From an uncultured Pelagibacteraceae bacterium (lineage in GTDB: Bacteria; Pseudomonadota; Alphaproteobacteria; Pelagibacterales; Pelagibacteraceae): 64,000 nt of DNA. Of this stretch, positions 1-8,513 are shown piece after piece (positions within the stretch are counted from its first letter, which is position 1; every line of letters begins with the position of its first letter). Where the stretch lies: assembly GCA_902552185.1 (NCBI GenBank), contig CACDFZ010000004.1, positions 1-64,000 on the forward strand, given 5' to 3'. A model generated the notes under the pieces. It saw only the letters and a list, made by a program, of their open reading frames with translations. It was not told the DNA's origin and made no database searches. Both the position numbers and the translations under genes were made by a program.

Positions 1-152
1 ATAAGTATAATTACTAAATGTGCAAAAATAAGAATAATTCTGTTTTCAAGTTTATCTTCTAATTTAATATCTTTGTAAAAATAAACATTTCGTGATAATT
101 TTACTAAATTATTGTAAATAAAATTATGTTTTTTATATTTAAAATCAAACAT
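1..152 (-). CDS. Ubiquinol-cytochrome c chaperone (CBP3-like), N-terminal part only
   Basis: The reverse frame opens with ATG at 152-150 and runs off the left edge, giving about 50 residues that begin MFDFKYKKHNFIYNN and continue with an LSRN...FY motif, a LEDKLENR stretch and a hydrophobic helix. This matches the start of the ubiquinol-cytochrome c chaperone family, which helps assemble cytochrome b of complex III. Recognition is from memory of alphaproteobacterial relatives that sit divergent to bamE. The 3' end is outside the window, so integrity cannot be judged. It starts only a few bases from the bamE frame. Confidence 0.65.
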   Translation of the reverse strand, partial: MFDFKYKKHNFIYNNLVKLSRNVYFYKDIKLEDKLENRIILIFAHLVIIL

Positions 153-157
153 TTTAA

Positions 158-604
158 AAAAAGTTAATATATGTATCTATAATATTTATATTATCAAATT
201 GTCAATTTAAAGAGCCTATAAAAGGTCACGGTATTAATTTCCTTCTGAATAGATCTGAAAAAATACTTGTTAATGAAAGCAACAAAAATGACGTGATAAA
301 TGTTCTTGGAAATCCACATACAACATCTATTGATGATGAAAATTTGTGGTTTTATTTTGACAGGAAAATTGCTTCTGGAAAATTAATAAAATTTGGAGAA
401 ACGGATCTTCTTGAAAACAATGTTTTAGTTTTAAATTTTGACAAATACGGTGTTGTATTAAATAAAGAATTTTTTAGTAAAGAAGATATGAAAAGAATTA
501 AGTATTCTGAAATGAAAACTGAAAATCCCGTTTCCAAACAAAGCTTTGTAACTTCTTTTATGCAAAGTGTTAGACAAAAAATGTATGGGAAAAGAAAATT
601 CTAG
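158..604 (+). CDS. bamE: Outer membrane assembly lipoprotein BamE (SmpA/OmlA family), start unclear
   Basis: BamE is the small lipoprotein of the BAM complex, which inserts beta-barrel proteins into the outer membrane. The open frame from 158 encodes a lipoprotein signal ([15 protein letters not shown], lipobox LSNC with Cys at 200-202), then the SmpA/OmlA core: a [14 protein letters not shown] turn, WFYFDRK and NNVLVLNFD strands. No ATG, GTG or TTG lies in frame before GTG 293, which would cut off the signal peptide and the first strand. The real start is therefore a rare codon (ATA 167 or similar), or the A-run at 156-162 carries a frameshift or sequence error. The gene ends in TAG at 602-604, overlapping the hppA stop. 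Frame 158-604 is seen; function follows the family. Confidence 0.75.
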   Translation, partial: KKLIYVSIIFILSNCQFKEPIKGHGINFLLNRSEKILVNESNKNDVINVLGNPHTTSIDDENLWFYFDRKIASGKLIKFGETDLLENNVLVLNFDKYGVVLNKEFFSKEDMKRIKYSEMKTENPVSKQSFVTSFMQSVRQKMYGKRKF

Positions 605-2703
605 TGAGCAATAATAGATAAAAGTAATAGTGCTACTATATTTGTAATTTTAATCATCGGGTTAACTGCGGGTCCAGCAGTATCCTTATATGGATCTCCC
701 ACAGTATCGCCTGTTACTGCAGCTTTGTGTGCTTCTGACCCTTTACCACCAAAATTTCCATCTTCTATATATTTTTTTGCATTGTCCCATGCTCCGCCAC
801 CAGCTGTCATTGAAATTGCTACAAACAATCCTGTGACTATAACTCCTAGTAACATTGCTCCCAAGGCTGCTAAAGCCGCAACTTTTCCTGCAATAAATAA
901 AATTATAATATAAAGAACTATTGGAGATAAAACTGGAAGTAGAGATGGAACAATCATTTCTTTAATTGCTGCTTTAGTAAGCAAATCTACTAATCTTCCA
1001 TAATCTGGTTTTCTTTTTCCTTTCATAATTCCAGGAATTTTTTTAAACTGTCTTCTCACTTCTATAACTACAGCGCCTCCGGCTCTTCCAACAGCTTGCA
1101 TACCCATTGATCCAAATAGATATGGTAATAAACCGCCAATTAATAAACCTATAACAACATAAGGATTAGATAAATCAAAACTAACTTCTGTTTGATATAA
1201 TGAAGAAGTTTTGTCCATTGAGTAGTATTTTATATCCTCAGTGTATGCCGCAAATAAAACTAATGCACCTAAGCCTGCAGAACCAATAGCGTATCCTTTA
1301 GTTACGGCTTTTGTTGTATTCCCTACTGCATCTAATGCATCAGTTGTTTTTCGTACATTTTTTGGAAGTTTAGACATTTCAGCTATTCCACCAGCATTAT
1401 CTGTAACCGGTCCGTATGCATCAAGAGCAACGACCATACCAGTTAAAGCTAACATTGAAGTAACTGCGATTGCTATACCAAACAAACCTGCAAAATTATA
1501 AGTACTTATGATTCCAACTACAATTATTAGAGCAGGAATAGCCGTAGCTTCCATAGAAATTGCTAAACCTTGTATCACGTTAGTCCCGTGACCAGTTGTA
1601 GAAGATTGAGCTACGCTTTTGACTGGTCTAAAGTTAGTACCAGTATAATATTCTGTAATCCAAATTATTAAACCAGTAATTATCAATCCAATAACAGCAC
1701 ACATATATAAATCAAAACCAGTAAAATTAATATTTGAGTAGGAATAATTTTCATTTAAACCCAAAGTAGCATTTGTCAAAGGATATAAAATTATTAATGA
1801 GAGAATAGCGGTGGCTATAAACCCTTTGTATAAAGCTCCCATTATGTTTTTGTTTTTACCTAATCTTACAAACCAAGTTCCTATAATCGAAGTAATAATA
1901 CATGATCCACCTATTGCTAATGGATAAACCATCATATTAGATGAATCAGGAAAAAATATTGAGGCTAAAACCATAGTAGCTACTATCGTTACTGCATAAG
2001 TTTCGAATAAATCTGCTGCCATACCGGCGCAATCACCTACATTGTCTCCAACGTTATCTGCAATTACTGCGGGATTACGCGGATCATCCTCTGGGATACC
2101 AGCCTCAACTTTTCCAACTAAATCTGCTCCAACATCAGCTCCTTTAGTAAAGATACCTCCACCTAATCTTGCAAAAATTGAAATTAAAGAAGCGCCAAAA
2201 CCTAAAGCCACCAAAGCGTTTATAATGTCTCTACTTTCAGTGTTAAGGTTTATTAAAATGAGATAATAAATTGCAATAGATAAAAGAGCTAAACCCGCTA
2301 CTAGTAAACCAGTTATTGCACCTGATTTAAAAGCGATACTTAAACCGGATTGTAAACTTTTTCTAGATGCTTCTGCTGTTCTTACGTTTGCCTGTACTGA
2401 AATTAACATCCCAACATAACCCGCTAATCCAGATAAAGCAGCGCCAATAAAGTAACCGAATCCGACCAAAAAATTAAAAAAATAAGTTACTATAATTAGA
2501 ACTATTAATCCTACTATTGCTATAGTTTTATATTGTCTATTTAAATAAGCTTTAGCGCCAATTTGTATAGCTTCTGCAATTTCCCTCATTTTTTCATTTC
2601 CAGCACTTGAGGATAAAATTTGTCCTGACAAAAGATAGCTATAGCCAACGGCTAAAATTCCTGAAAATATTATTAAATAAAGAAGTTCAAGAGAAGAATT
2701 CAT
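601..2703 (-). CDS. hppA: K+-independent membrane H+-translocating pyrophosphatase
   Basis: This 700-residue multi-pass protein (about 16 membrane helices) hydrolyses cytosolic pyrophosphate and pumps protons across the inner membrane, conserving energy from biosynthetic PPi. The substrate site is plain: GADLVGKVE at about 192-200 and DNVGDNVGD at 216-224, with DxxxDxxxD aspartates. The stretch [12 protein letters not shown] (461-472) has Lys and Thr where K+-dependent enzymes have Ala and Gly, so it is the K+-insensitive, H+-pumping type. Length is normal. It is last in the long minus-strand run, 81 nt after nusB. Its stop overlaps the bamE stop in a shared CTAG. Confidence 0.97.
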   Translation of the reverse strand: MNSSLELLYLIIFSGILAVGYSYLLSGQILSSSAGNEKMREIAEAIQIGAKAYLNRQYKTIAIVGLIVLIIVTYFFNFLVGFGYFIGAALSGLAGYVGMLISVQANVRTAEASRKSLQSGLSIAFKSGAITGLLVAGLALLSIAIYYLILINLNTESRDIINALVALGFGASLISIFARLGGGIFTKGADVGADLVGKVEAGIPEDDPRNPAVIADNVGDNVGDCAGMAADLFETYAVTIVATMVLASIFFPDSSNMMVYPLAIGGSCIITSIIGTWFVRLGKNKNIMGALYKGFIATAILSLIILYPLTNATLGLNENYSYSNINFTGFDLYMCAVIGLIITGLIIWITEYYTGTNFRPVKSVAQSSTTGHGTNVIQGLAISMEATAIPALIIVVGIISTYNFAGLFGIAIAVTSMLALTGMVVALDAYGPVTDNAGGIAEMSKLPKNVRKTTDALDAVGNTTKAVTKGYAIGSAGLGALVLFAAYTEDIKYYSMDKTSSLYQTEVSFDLSNPYVVIGLLIGGLLPYLFGSMGMQAVGRAGGAVVIEVRRQFKKIPGIMKGKRKPDYGRLVDLLTKAAIKEMIVPSLLPVLSPIVLYIIILFIAGKVAALAALGAMLLGVIVTGLFVAISMTAGGGAWDNAKKYIEDGNFGGKGSEAHKAAVTGDTVGDPYKDTAGPAVNPMIKITNIVALLLLSIIAH

Positions 2704-2784
2704 ATAATGTTACGATAAATGCCAAAATATAATTAAAAACGCAAGCTAAACTTTTAATAATTATGCATCATATTGTACAAAAAA

Positions 2785-3180
2785 TTAATTATTTCTTATT
2801 AAATTTGATAATTTGTCTAAAATAGCATTTAAATATTTAATTTGAGCTTTTTCTAAAAAAAAATGGGAAGTCTTTAAATATTCACTAATTATCACTTTTT
2901 TAGGATTATTATGCTTATATAATAGCTCAAAAACTGCTGCAAATATAATAATTTTCAACAATTTATCTGTTCTTTTAAGATCGATGTCATCTTTTAAAAA
3001 TTTTTCTATTGTTTCCTCAATTAGTTCTCTTCTTTCTAGAGTTCCCTCAGTTACATCTTTAATAAATTTTTTATATTGGCTTTTATTATATATAATTTTT
3101 TCCTCCGGATTTAATGCCTTCGAATAAAGTTTCTGAATTATTTTAACTCTTGGACTGGAATTTCTAGCAACATTAACCAT
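2785..3180 (-). CDS. nusB: Transcription antitermination protein NusB
   Basis: A 131-residue all-helical protein of the NusB family, which with NusE (ribosomal protein S10) forms the antitermination complex on rRNA leaders. Seen features are the basic N-terminus (PRVKIIQKLYSKAL), the central LLKIIIFAAVFELLY helix and the C-terminal FLNAILDKL-like helix (KYLNAILDKLSNL). It is close to the usual length of about 140. It overlaps ribH by 8 nt, the common ribH-nusB arrangement, so the two are probably translationally coupled. Confidence 0.93.
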   Translation of the reverse strand: MVNVARNSSPRVKIIQKLYSKALNPEEKIIYNKSQYKKFIKDVTEGTLERRELIEETIEKFLKDDIDLKRTDKLLKIIIFAAVFELLYKHNNPKKVIISEYLKTSHFFLEKAQIKYLNAILDKLSNLIRNN

Positions 3181-3568
3181 TTTTAATCACTTCTAAGACG
3201 GCATTAGCAGCTTCTTCCCCTTTTACGTGGGATCTCTTCTTTGCTTGACTAATATTAAGTGCAGTTATTATACCGTTACCTATTGGTTTTTTTGATTTTG
3301 TAGATAAATCTGATAATGAAATAAATGTGGCATTGCATATAAAATCGAAGTGTGGAGTTTGTCCTTTTATAACGCAACCTAAAGCTATAAATCCGTCAAA
3401 ACGCTTTAGGTTTTTCGATATAACAACAGGAATTTCAAAAGTTCCCGGGACTTTAATAATGGTAATATTTCTTTTAATACTTTTTAATTTTTTTAAAGAA
3501 TTACTTATAAGATTTTTTGTGATATCTTTGTAGTAATCTGATGCAACGATTAAAAATTTTTTTTTCAT
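3173..3568 (-). CDS. ribH: 6,7-dimethyl-8-ribityllumazine synthase
   Basis: RibH condenses 5-amino-6-ribitylamino-uracil with dihydroxybutanone phosphate to give lumazine, the penultimate riboflavin step; the enzyme assembles into pentamers or capsids. The 131-residue protein shows VPGTFEIPVV (ribityl-uracil site), the GCVIKGQTPHFDFI loop with the catalytic-region His, and GNGIITALN. It is slightly shorter than the usual 150-160. It lies between ribBA (4-nt overlap) and nusB (8-nt overlap) in the rib run. Confidence 0.94.
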   Translation of the reverse strand: MKKKFLIVASDYYKDITKNLISNSLKKLKSIKRNITIIKVPGTFEIPVVISKNLKRFDGFIALGCVIKGQTPHFDFICNATFISLSDLSTKSKKPIGNGIITALNISQAKKRSHVKGEEAANAVLEVIKNG

Positions 3569-4635
3569 TTTATAATTTCTTGTTTAATAATTTTTATTCC
3601 AAAACCGTCTAAACCAATAATTTTTTTTTTCGATCTTGATACTAATATCATATTTTTAATGTTTAAATCTTTAATTATTTGAGCTCCTATGCCGTAATAT
3701 CTAAGTATATTGTTATTTTTTGTTTCTTCAAAAATTTTTTGCTTAAGAGACTTTTTATCTTCAATTATTACTAATGCAAAATCGTTGTAATTAGATAAAT
3801 ATTTTAAAGATTTTTCTATTTGTTTATTTTTAATATTTAACTTGTTGTTTTTCATTAATTGAGAAAGTACACGCACTCTTATTGATTTATTTTTATTAAA
3901 TTTTCCTCTTTTAACAACAAAACATTCAGAATTATCTACTAAGTTTTTATAAGTCAAAAAATCATATTTTTCTTTTTTTATTATTATATTTTTAATATTT
4001 ATACTTTTAATTAATTTTTCATTTTTTAGTCTAAATGAGATTATATCCTCAATACTTGCAATTTTTAATTTATGTTTTTTTGCAAAAATTTTTAAATCTT
4101 TTAGCCTAGCCATTCGTCCGTCCTGGTTCATAACCTCACAAATAACAGCGCTTGGATTTAACTTAGATAACTTTGATATATCCACTGAAGCTTCTGTATG
4201 ACCAGCTCTTTCTAAAACTCCTCCTGCTCTAGCAACAAGGGGAAAAACATGGCCTGGTGAAACTATATTTTTTTTTCTAGATTTTTTACTTATGGCAGTT
4301 TTAATTGTTTTTGCTCTATCAAATGCTGATATCCCAGTGGTAATTCCCTTTCGTGCTTCGATTGAAATTGTAAATGCCGTTTGCATTCTGGCTTTGTTTA
4401 GTGATGACATGAGCGGTAGATTTAATTCTTCTACTTTTTGTTTAGTAAGAGCTAAGCAAATAAGACCCCTACCATGAGTTGCCATGAAGTTGATATTTTT
4501 TGAATTACATTTTGAACCCGGAATTATTAAATCCCCCTCGTTTTCTCTATCTTTGTCATCAACCAAAATAAACATTTTGCCTCTTTTGGCGTCTTTTATA
4601 ATTTCATTTATAGGTGATAAGTGATTTTTAGTCAT
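3565..4635 (-). CDS. ribBA: RibBA: DHBP synthase with degenerate GTP cyclohydrolase II domain
   Basis: Residues 1 to about 200 form a full 3,4-dihydroxy-2-butanone-4-phosphate synthase: the acidic DDKDRENEGDL metal/substrate loop, ATHGRGLICLALT, and GHVFPLVARAGGVLERAGHTEAS. This half makes the four-carbon riboflavin precursor from ribulose 5-phosphate. The C-terminal half aligns with GTP cyclohydrolase II only at its end (YYGIGAQIIKDL, GLDGFGIKI). The zinc-binding Cys triad and the surrounding substrate motif are missing, the region reading KSIRVRVLSQLMKNN instead. It is probably not catalytic for GTP, as described for RibBX-type proteins. It sits between ribE and ribH; the gap to ribE is zero. 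Confidence 0.9.
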   Translation of the reverse strand: MTKNHLSPINEIIKDAKRGKMFILVDDKDRENEGDLIIPGSKCNSKNINFMATHGRGLICLALTKQKVEELNLPLMSSLNKARMQTAFTISIEARKGITTGISAFDRAKTIKTAISKKSRKKNIVSPGHVFPLVARAGGVLERAGHTEASVDISKLSKLNPSAVICEVMNQDGRMARLKDLKIFAKKHKLKIASIEDIISFRLKNEKLIKSINIKNIIIKKEKYDFLTYKNLVDNSECFVVKRGKFNKNKSIRVRVLSQLMKNNKLNIKNKQIEKSLKYLSNYNDFALVIIEDKKSLKQKIFEETKNNNILRYYGIGAQIIKDLNIKNMILVSRSKKKIIGLDGFGIKIIKQEIIK

Positions 4636-5220
4636 TTAATTATTGATCTCATGAATATATTTGCCAAAAATATCAAATTCAATATTGACTAAATCATTAG
4701 CTTTTAAACTTTTAAGATTTGTCAATTTTAAAGTATGAGGAATTATATTAATTTCAAAAAATTTGTTTTTTTTTTTGGATACAGTTAAAGAAACTCCATT
4801 AATATGAATAGAAGCTTTTTCGACTATATATTTATTAAATTGTTTGGGTATTTTAATTTGAATTATCCAGGTTTTGTCTGCAATTTTTATATTTAGAATT
4901 TTTCCAACTGTATCGACATGACCCTGCGTATAATGACCAGAAACAATATCTCCATATTTTAAGGATTTCTCCATATTTACAATTTTACCAATTTTGATTT
5001 GAGAAAAGTTTGATCTTTTTATCGTTTCATCGGATAGATAGAAGGTTAACATTTTGTTTTTTTTAGATGTAAGGGTTAGGCACACTCCATCGCAAGAAAT
5101 TGATTCTCCCAAAGAATTTTTTCTTAATTTTAAATTTGAGTAAATTGAAAGCATCATACTCTTTTTCCCTTTTTTAATATTTTTTATTGTACCTGTACTT
5201 TTAATAATTCCGTTAAACAT
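4636..5220 (-). CDS. ribE: Riboflavin synthase alpha subunit
   Basis: Riboflavin synthase dismutates two lumazines into riboflavin. The 194 residues hold the two tandem lumazine-binding barrels expected: barrel one has MFNGIIKSTG and DGVCLTLTSK, barrel two has GHVDTVGKI and INGVSLTVSKK. Length equals the family norm (about 200-220) at the low end. It directly follows ribD (1-nt overlap at 5220) and precedes ribBA, so the pathway genes are translated from one message. Confidence 0.93.
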   Translation of the reverse strand: MFNGIIKSTGTIKNIKKGKKSMMLSIYSNLKLRKNSLGESISCDGVCLTLTSKKNKMLTFYLSDETIKRSNFSQIKIGKIVNMEKSLKYGDIVSGHYTQGHVDTVGKILNIKIADKTWIIQIKIPKQFNKYIVEKASIHINGVSLTVSKKKNKFFEINIIPHTLKLTNLKSLKANDLVNIEFDIFGKYIHEINN

Positions 5221-6326
5221 TAATTTAATCTTTCTAAGTAGACACTATCACTGTTTAAATAAACTTTAAGTTTGTTTTTTAGTTTTATCTTTTTAATTAA
5301 TTTATTGCTAGAGTTATTAAAACCATTTTTATTCAAATTGGTATCGGTTTTAAAAATATAAATATTATTTAATAATTTATTATTTATAAGAAAATTTACT
5401 AAAGTTAACCCAGATTCAACGAAAACTCTTGAAAAATTTAATTTGGTAAATGACCTAAATATCTTAATATAATCCTCTCTAGTGTTCATTTTATCAACTA
5501 ATATAACCTTTACATCTTTTTTTTTTAGCCAATAAATTTTTTTTTCATCATTATTTGTTGTGTATATATAAATTTTTCTTTCTATTTTTTTTTTAAAAAT
5601 ATCTAAGTTTTTTTTAATTTTTAGATACCTATCTAAAATAATTAAATTTGGTGACTTATTTTCCAATCCGTCAATTCTGCAATTAAGCAGTGAGTTATCC
5701 TTATTAATGCTTTTTGAGGTTGATAACAAAGCATTATATTGAGTTCTTAATAAATGTGACAACTTCCGTGATTGCTCATTTGTAATCCATTTTTTTTTTT
5801 TATTAATTGTAAAATAGTCCTTTGATAAAGCTAATTTAACATCAATTATTGGTAGCTTATTTTTTTTTAGTCTGTGATAACTTTCATAAAACTTGAGAGC
5901 TTTTTTTTTTAGAAAAAATTTAATAATTGATACATCTTTTTTACCAAGGACTTTTTTAGACTTATTTTTACTTCTTTCATCTACATCATCAATTGAATAA
6001 AAAACTCTTTTTACTTTTTTACTTTTTATAATATTTGTACATGGTGGTGTTTTGCCGTAGTGTGAACATGGTTCAAGAGTTATGTAGACATTCGAATTTT
6101 TAAAATTAATATTTTTATTTAAAGCGTTAAACTCTGCATGTGGTCTACCATTTATTGATGTATATCCACTTGAAATTATACTGCCGTTTTTTTCAACCAC
6201 ACATCCCACAGAGGGATTTTCTTTTGTAGAGCCCAAATTTATCTTTGCTAACTCAAATGCCAAAGTTAAATTTTCAATATGTTTTGCTTGAATTTTACTT
6301 CTTTTTTGACTTGCCATGTAACTCAT
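5220..6326 (-). CDS. ribD: Bifunctional riboflavin deaminase-reductase RibD
   Basis: RibD deaminates and then reduces the pyrimidine intermediate of riboflavin synthesis. The N-terminal deaminase (to about residue 145) has the zinc site HAEFNAL and PCSHYGKTPPC. The C-terminal reductase domain keeps WITNEQSRKLSH, LLRTQYNALL and VFVESGLTLVNFL, but the glycine-rich NADPH loop is poor: STSKSINKDNSLL replaces the usual GxGTxxxDxPxL pattern. A TTG at 6341 would lengthen the protein by five residues; ATG 6326 is preferred and has GGTGA upstream. The gene overlaps the end of nrdR. Confidence 0.9.
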   Translation of the reverse strand: MSYMASQKRSKIQAKHIENLTLAFELAKINLGSTKENPSVGCVVEKNGSIISSGYTSINGRPHAEFNALNKNINFKNSNVYITLEPCSHYGKTPPCTNIIKSKKVKRVFYSIDDVDERSKNKSKKVLGKKDVSIIKFFLKKKALKFYESYHRLKKNKLPIIDVKLALSKDYFTINKKKKWITNEQSRKLSHLLRTQYNALLSTSKSINKDNSLLNCRIDGLENKSPNLIILDRYLKIKKNLDIFKKKIERKIYIYTTNNDEKKIYWLKKKDVKVILVDKMNTREDYIKIFRSFTKLNFSRVFVESGLTLVNFLINNKLLNNIYIFKTDTNLNKNGFNNSSNKLIKKIKLKNKLKVYLNSDSVYLERLN

Positions 6327-6762
6327 CAATATATTCACCAAATTCTCCTACCTCCTTAAAATTTGTATATACTGAGGCAAACCTTATATAGGCAATTTTA
6401 TCAAGTTCCTTAAGCTCATCCATTACTCTTCTGCCAATAATACTAGATTGAATTTCTGATTGTCCCATTTCTTCCAGTTCTCTTGAAATTTTTGAAACTA
6501 TTCTTTCAATAGTATCAGCATCGAACGGTCTTTTTTTTAGAGCTGTAAATAAAGATTTTGAAAGTTTTTCCCTATCAAATGGTGATCTTCTCCCATTTTT
6601 TTTTATCACGGAAAGTTCCCTGAATTGAACTCTCTCAAAAGTAGTAAATCTCTGAGCTTTACTACATGGGCACAATCTTCTTCTTCTTATTGCGGTTCCA
6701 TCTTCAGTTGGTCTTGAGTCAACTACAGAGGTATCTTTTTCTCTACAAAAAGGACAAATCAT
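6295..6762 (-). CDS. nrdR: Transcriptional repressor NrdR with altered zinc ribbon
   Basis: NrdR is the nucleotide-sensing repressor of ribonucleotide reductase genes. The 155 residues show the N-terminal zinc ribbon (MICPFC, then VVDSRPTEDG and IRRRR) and an ATP-cone domain starting at VIKKNGRRSPFDREKL. The second knuckle reads CPCSKAQRF: Cys31 and Cys33, C-x-C with one extra residue before RF, where the family has C-x-x-C. The first knuckle is normal. It lies between glyA (11 nt) and ribD, the usual alphaproteobacterial glyA-nrdR-rib order. Confidence 0.94.
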   Translation of the reverse strand: MICPFCREKDTSVVDSRPTEDGTAIRRRRLCPCSKAQRFTTFERVQFRELSVIKKNGRRSPFDREKLSKSLFTALKKRPFDADTIERIVSKISRELEEMGQSEIQSSIIGRRVMDELKELDKIAYIRFASVYTNFKEVGEFGEYIDELHGKSKKK

Positions 6763-6773
6763 AGAATATTTTA

Positions 6774-8075
6774 TTACCCGCTATATATTGGAAAATCAGA
6801 ACAGAGTTCAACAACCTCTTTCTGTACTTCTTTTTCAATTTTTGTATTATTTTTTGGGTTTTCTGAAAGTCCTTTAATGACTTTTGTAATAAGTTTTCCA
6901 ACTAATTTAAATTCTTCAGCTTGAAAACCTCTTGTTGTAGCAGCAGGTGTTCCTAATCTAATACCTGAAGTAATCATTGGACTCTGCGTGTCAAAAGGAA
7001 TACCATTTTTGTTACAAGTTATATTTGCTCTACCTAAACTTTCTTCAGCATCTTTACCTGTAACCCCATATGGTCTTAAATCAACTAACATTAAATGTGT
7101 ATCAGTTCCTCCTGAAAATATTTTGAAGTTATTTTCAATAAGTGTTTCGCTTAAAACCTTCGCATTTGAAATAACATTTGAAGTATATTTTTTGAATTCT
7201 TCACTTAAAGCTTCTTTGAAACAAACAGCTTTAGCTGCCACAACATGCATAAGTGGACCGCCTTGAAGACCAGGAAAAACAGCACTATTAAATTTCTTAT
7301 AAAGAGTTTCATCATTAGTTAAAATTATTCCTCCTCTTGGGCCTCTTAGAACCTTATGTGTTGTAGAAGTTACTACATCAGCATATTCTAAAGGATTGGG
7401 GTAAGCACCACCAGCCACTAACCCGGAAAAGTGAGCCATATCAACTAACAGGTAAGCATTAACTTTTTTACAAATATCCTTGAATTTTTTAAAATTTATA
7501 ATTCGTGAATAAGCACTTCCTCCAGCAATTATTAATTTTGGTTTATGTTCTAAAGCTAACTTTTCTACATTTTCATAATCAATTAAACCTGTGTCTTCTT
7601 TAACCTCATAGTGTACTGCGTTAAACCATTTACCTGATTGTGCTGGTTTTGCTCCGTGGGTTAAATGCCCACCAGAATTCAAACTCATACCTAATATAGT
7701 GTCTCCTGGTTTAATTAAAGCTAAATATACAGCTCCATTAGCTTGTGCGCCTGAGTGCGGCTGTACATTTGCAAATTTACAATTAAAAAGTTTTTTTGCT
7801 CTCTCTATCGCTAAATTTTCTGAAATATCAACAAATTCGCAACCTCCATAATATCTTTTGCCAGAATAACCCTCAGCATATTTATTTGTTAAAACTGAAC
7901 CTTGGGCCTCTAAAACAGCTCTAGAAACAATATTTTCAGATGCAATCAATTCAATATGATTTTTTTGTCTTACAAATTCCTGTGAAATTGAGTCAAAGAG
8001 ATCCCTATCCGAGTCTTTTAAATCTCTCTCGAAAAAGTTACTAGATATTCTTTTAATTTTAGTTACTGACGACAT
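6774..8075 (-). CDS. glyA: Serine hydroxymethyltransferase
   Basis: GlyA interconverts serine and glycine with tetrahydrofolate as one-carbon carrier, a PLP enzyme of fold type I. The 433-residue protein is full length. Visible signatures are [28 protein letters not shown], the PLP-lysine motif [14 protein letters not shown] at about 235-248, and the C-terminal [14 protein letters not shown]. It abuts rpiB with no gap and leads into nrdR. SAR11 cells depend heavily on glycine/serine metabolism, so the enzyme is central, but no regulatory element is seen directly upstream. Confidence 0.98.
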   Translation of the reverse strand: MSSVTKIKRISSNFFERDLKDSDRDLFDSISQEFVRQKNHIELIASENIVSRAVLEAQGSVLTNKYAEGYSGKRYYGGCEFVDISENLAIERAKKLFNCKFANVQPHSGAQANGAVYLALIKPGDTILGMSLNSGGHLTHGAKPAQSGKWFNAVHYEVKEDTGLIDYENVEKLALEHKPKLIIAGGSAYSRIINFKKFKDICKKVNAYLLVDMAHFSGLVAGGAYPNPLEYADVVTSTTHKVLRGPRGGIILTNDETLYKKFNSAVFPGLQGGPLMHVVAAKAVCFKEALSEEFKKYTSNVISNAKVLSETLIENNFKIFSGGTDTHLMLVDLRPYGVTGKDAEESLGRANITCNKNGIPFDTQSPMITSGIRLGTPAATTRGFQAEEFKLVGKLITKVIKGLSENPKNNTKIEKEVQKEVVELCSDFPIYSG

Positions 8076-8513
8076 TTAAATTTTTTTAACTCTCCTTTTG
8101 TGTCTTCCACCTTCAAATTTCGTGTTCAAAAAAATTTTTATAATTTTTTTAATATCTTTCCTTTTAGTCAATCTCGATCCTAAACACAATACATTAGCAT
8201 TATTATGCTGACGAGACAATTGGGTTGATTTAATACTATATCCTACTGCAGCCCTAATTCCTTTTGTTTTATTGGCTGAAATTGCCATACCTGTACCAGA
8301 ACCACAAACTAATATGCCTATTTCACTTTTTCTTTTAGAAACTCTATTTGAGACCTTTTTGGCATAATCAGGATAATCAACTGATTTATTCAAAAAAGGT
8401 CCTAAATCTACAGTAGATATTTTTGATTTAATTAAAAGATCTTTGATAAATTCTTTAGTCTCGTAACCTGCGTGGTCAGATGAAATACAAATTTTATTAA
8501 ATATTGAATTCAA
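8076..8513 (-). CDS. rpiB: Ribose-5-phosphate isomerase B
   Basis: RpiB interconverts ribose 5-phosphate and ribulose 5-phosphate, the latter feeding RibBA further down the same run. The 145 residues show the family's SSDHAGYETKEFI start, DLGPFLNKSVDYPDYA, and the active-site Cys loop ILVCGSGTGMAISANK, followed by RQHNNANVLCLGSR. Length is normal. It is packed between the oxygenase-like gene upstream and glyA downstream with no intergenic bases. Confidence 0.95.
   Translation of the reverse strand: MNSIFNKICISSDHAGYETKEFIKDLLIKSKISTVDLGPFLNKSVDYPDYAKKVSNRVSKRKSEIGILVCGSGTGMAISANKTKGIRAAVGYSIKSTQLSRQHNNANVLCLGSRLTKRKDIKKIIKIFLNTKFEGGRHKRRVKKI

Noticed and set aside
2704-2784. Terminator or promoter between nusB and hppA
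   Set aside because: No convincing hairpin with a T-run and no clear -35/-10 pair could be made out in this AT-rich 81-nt gap.
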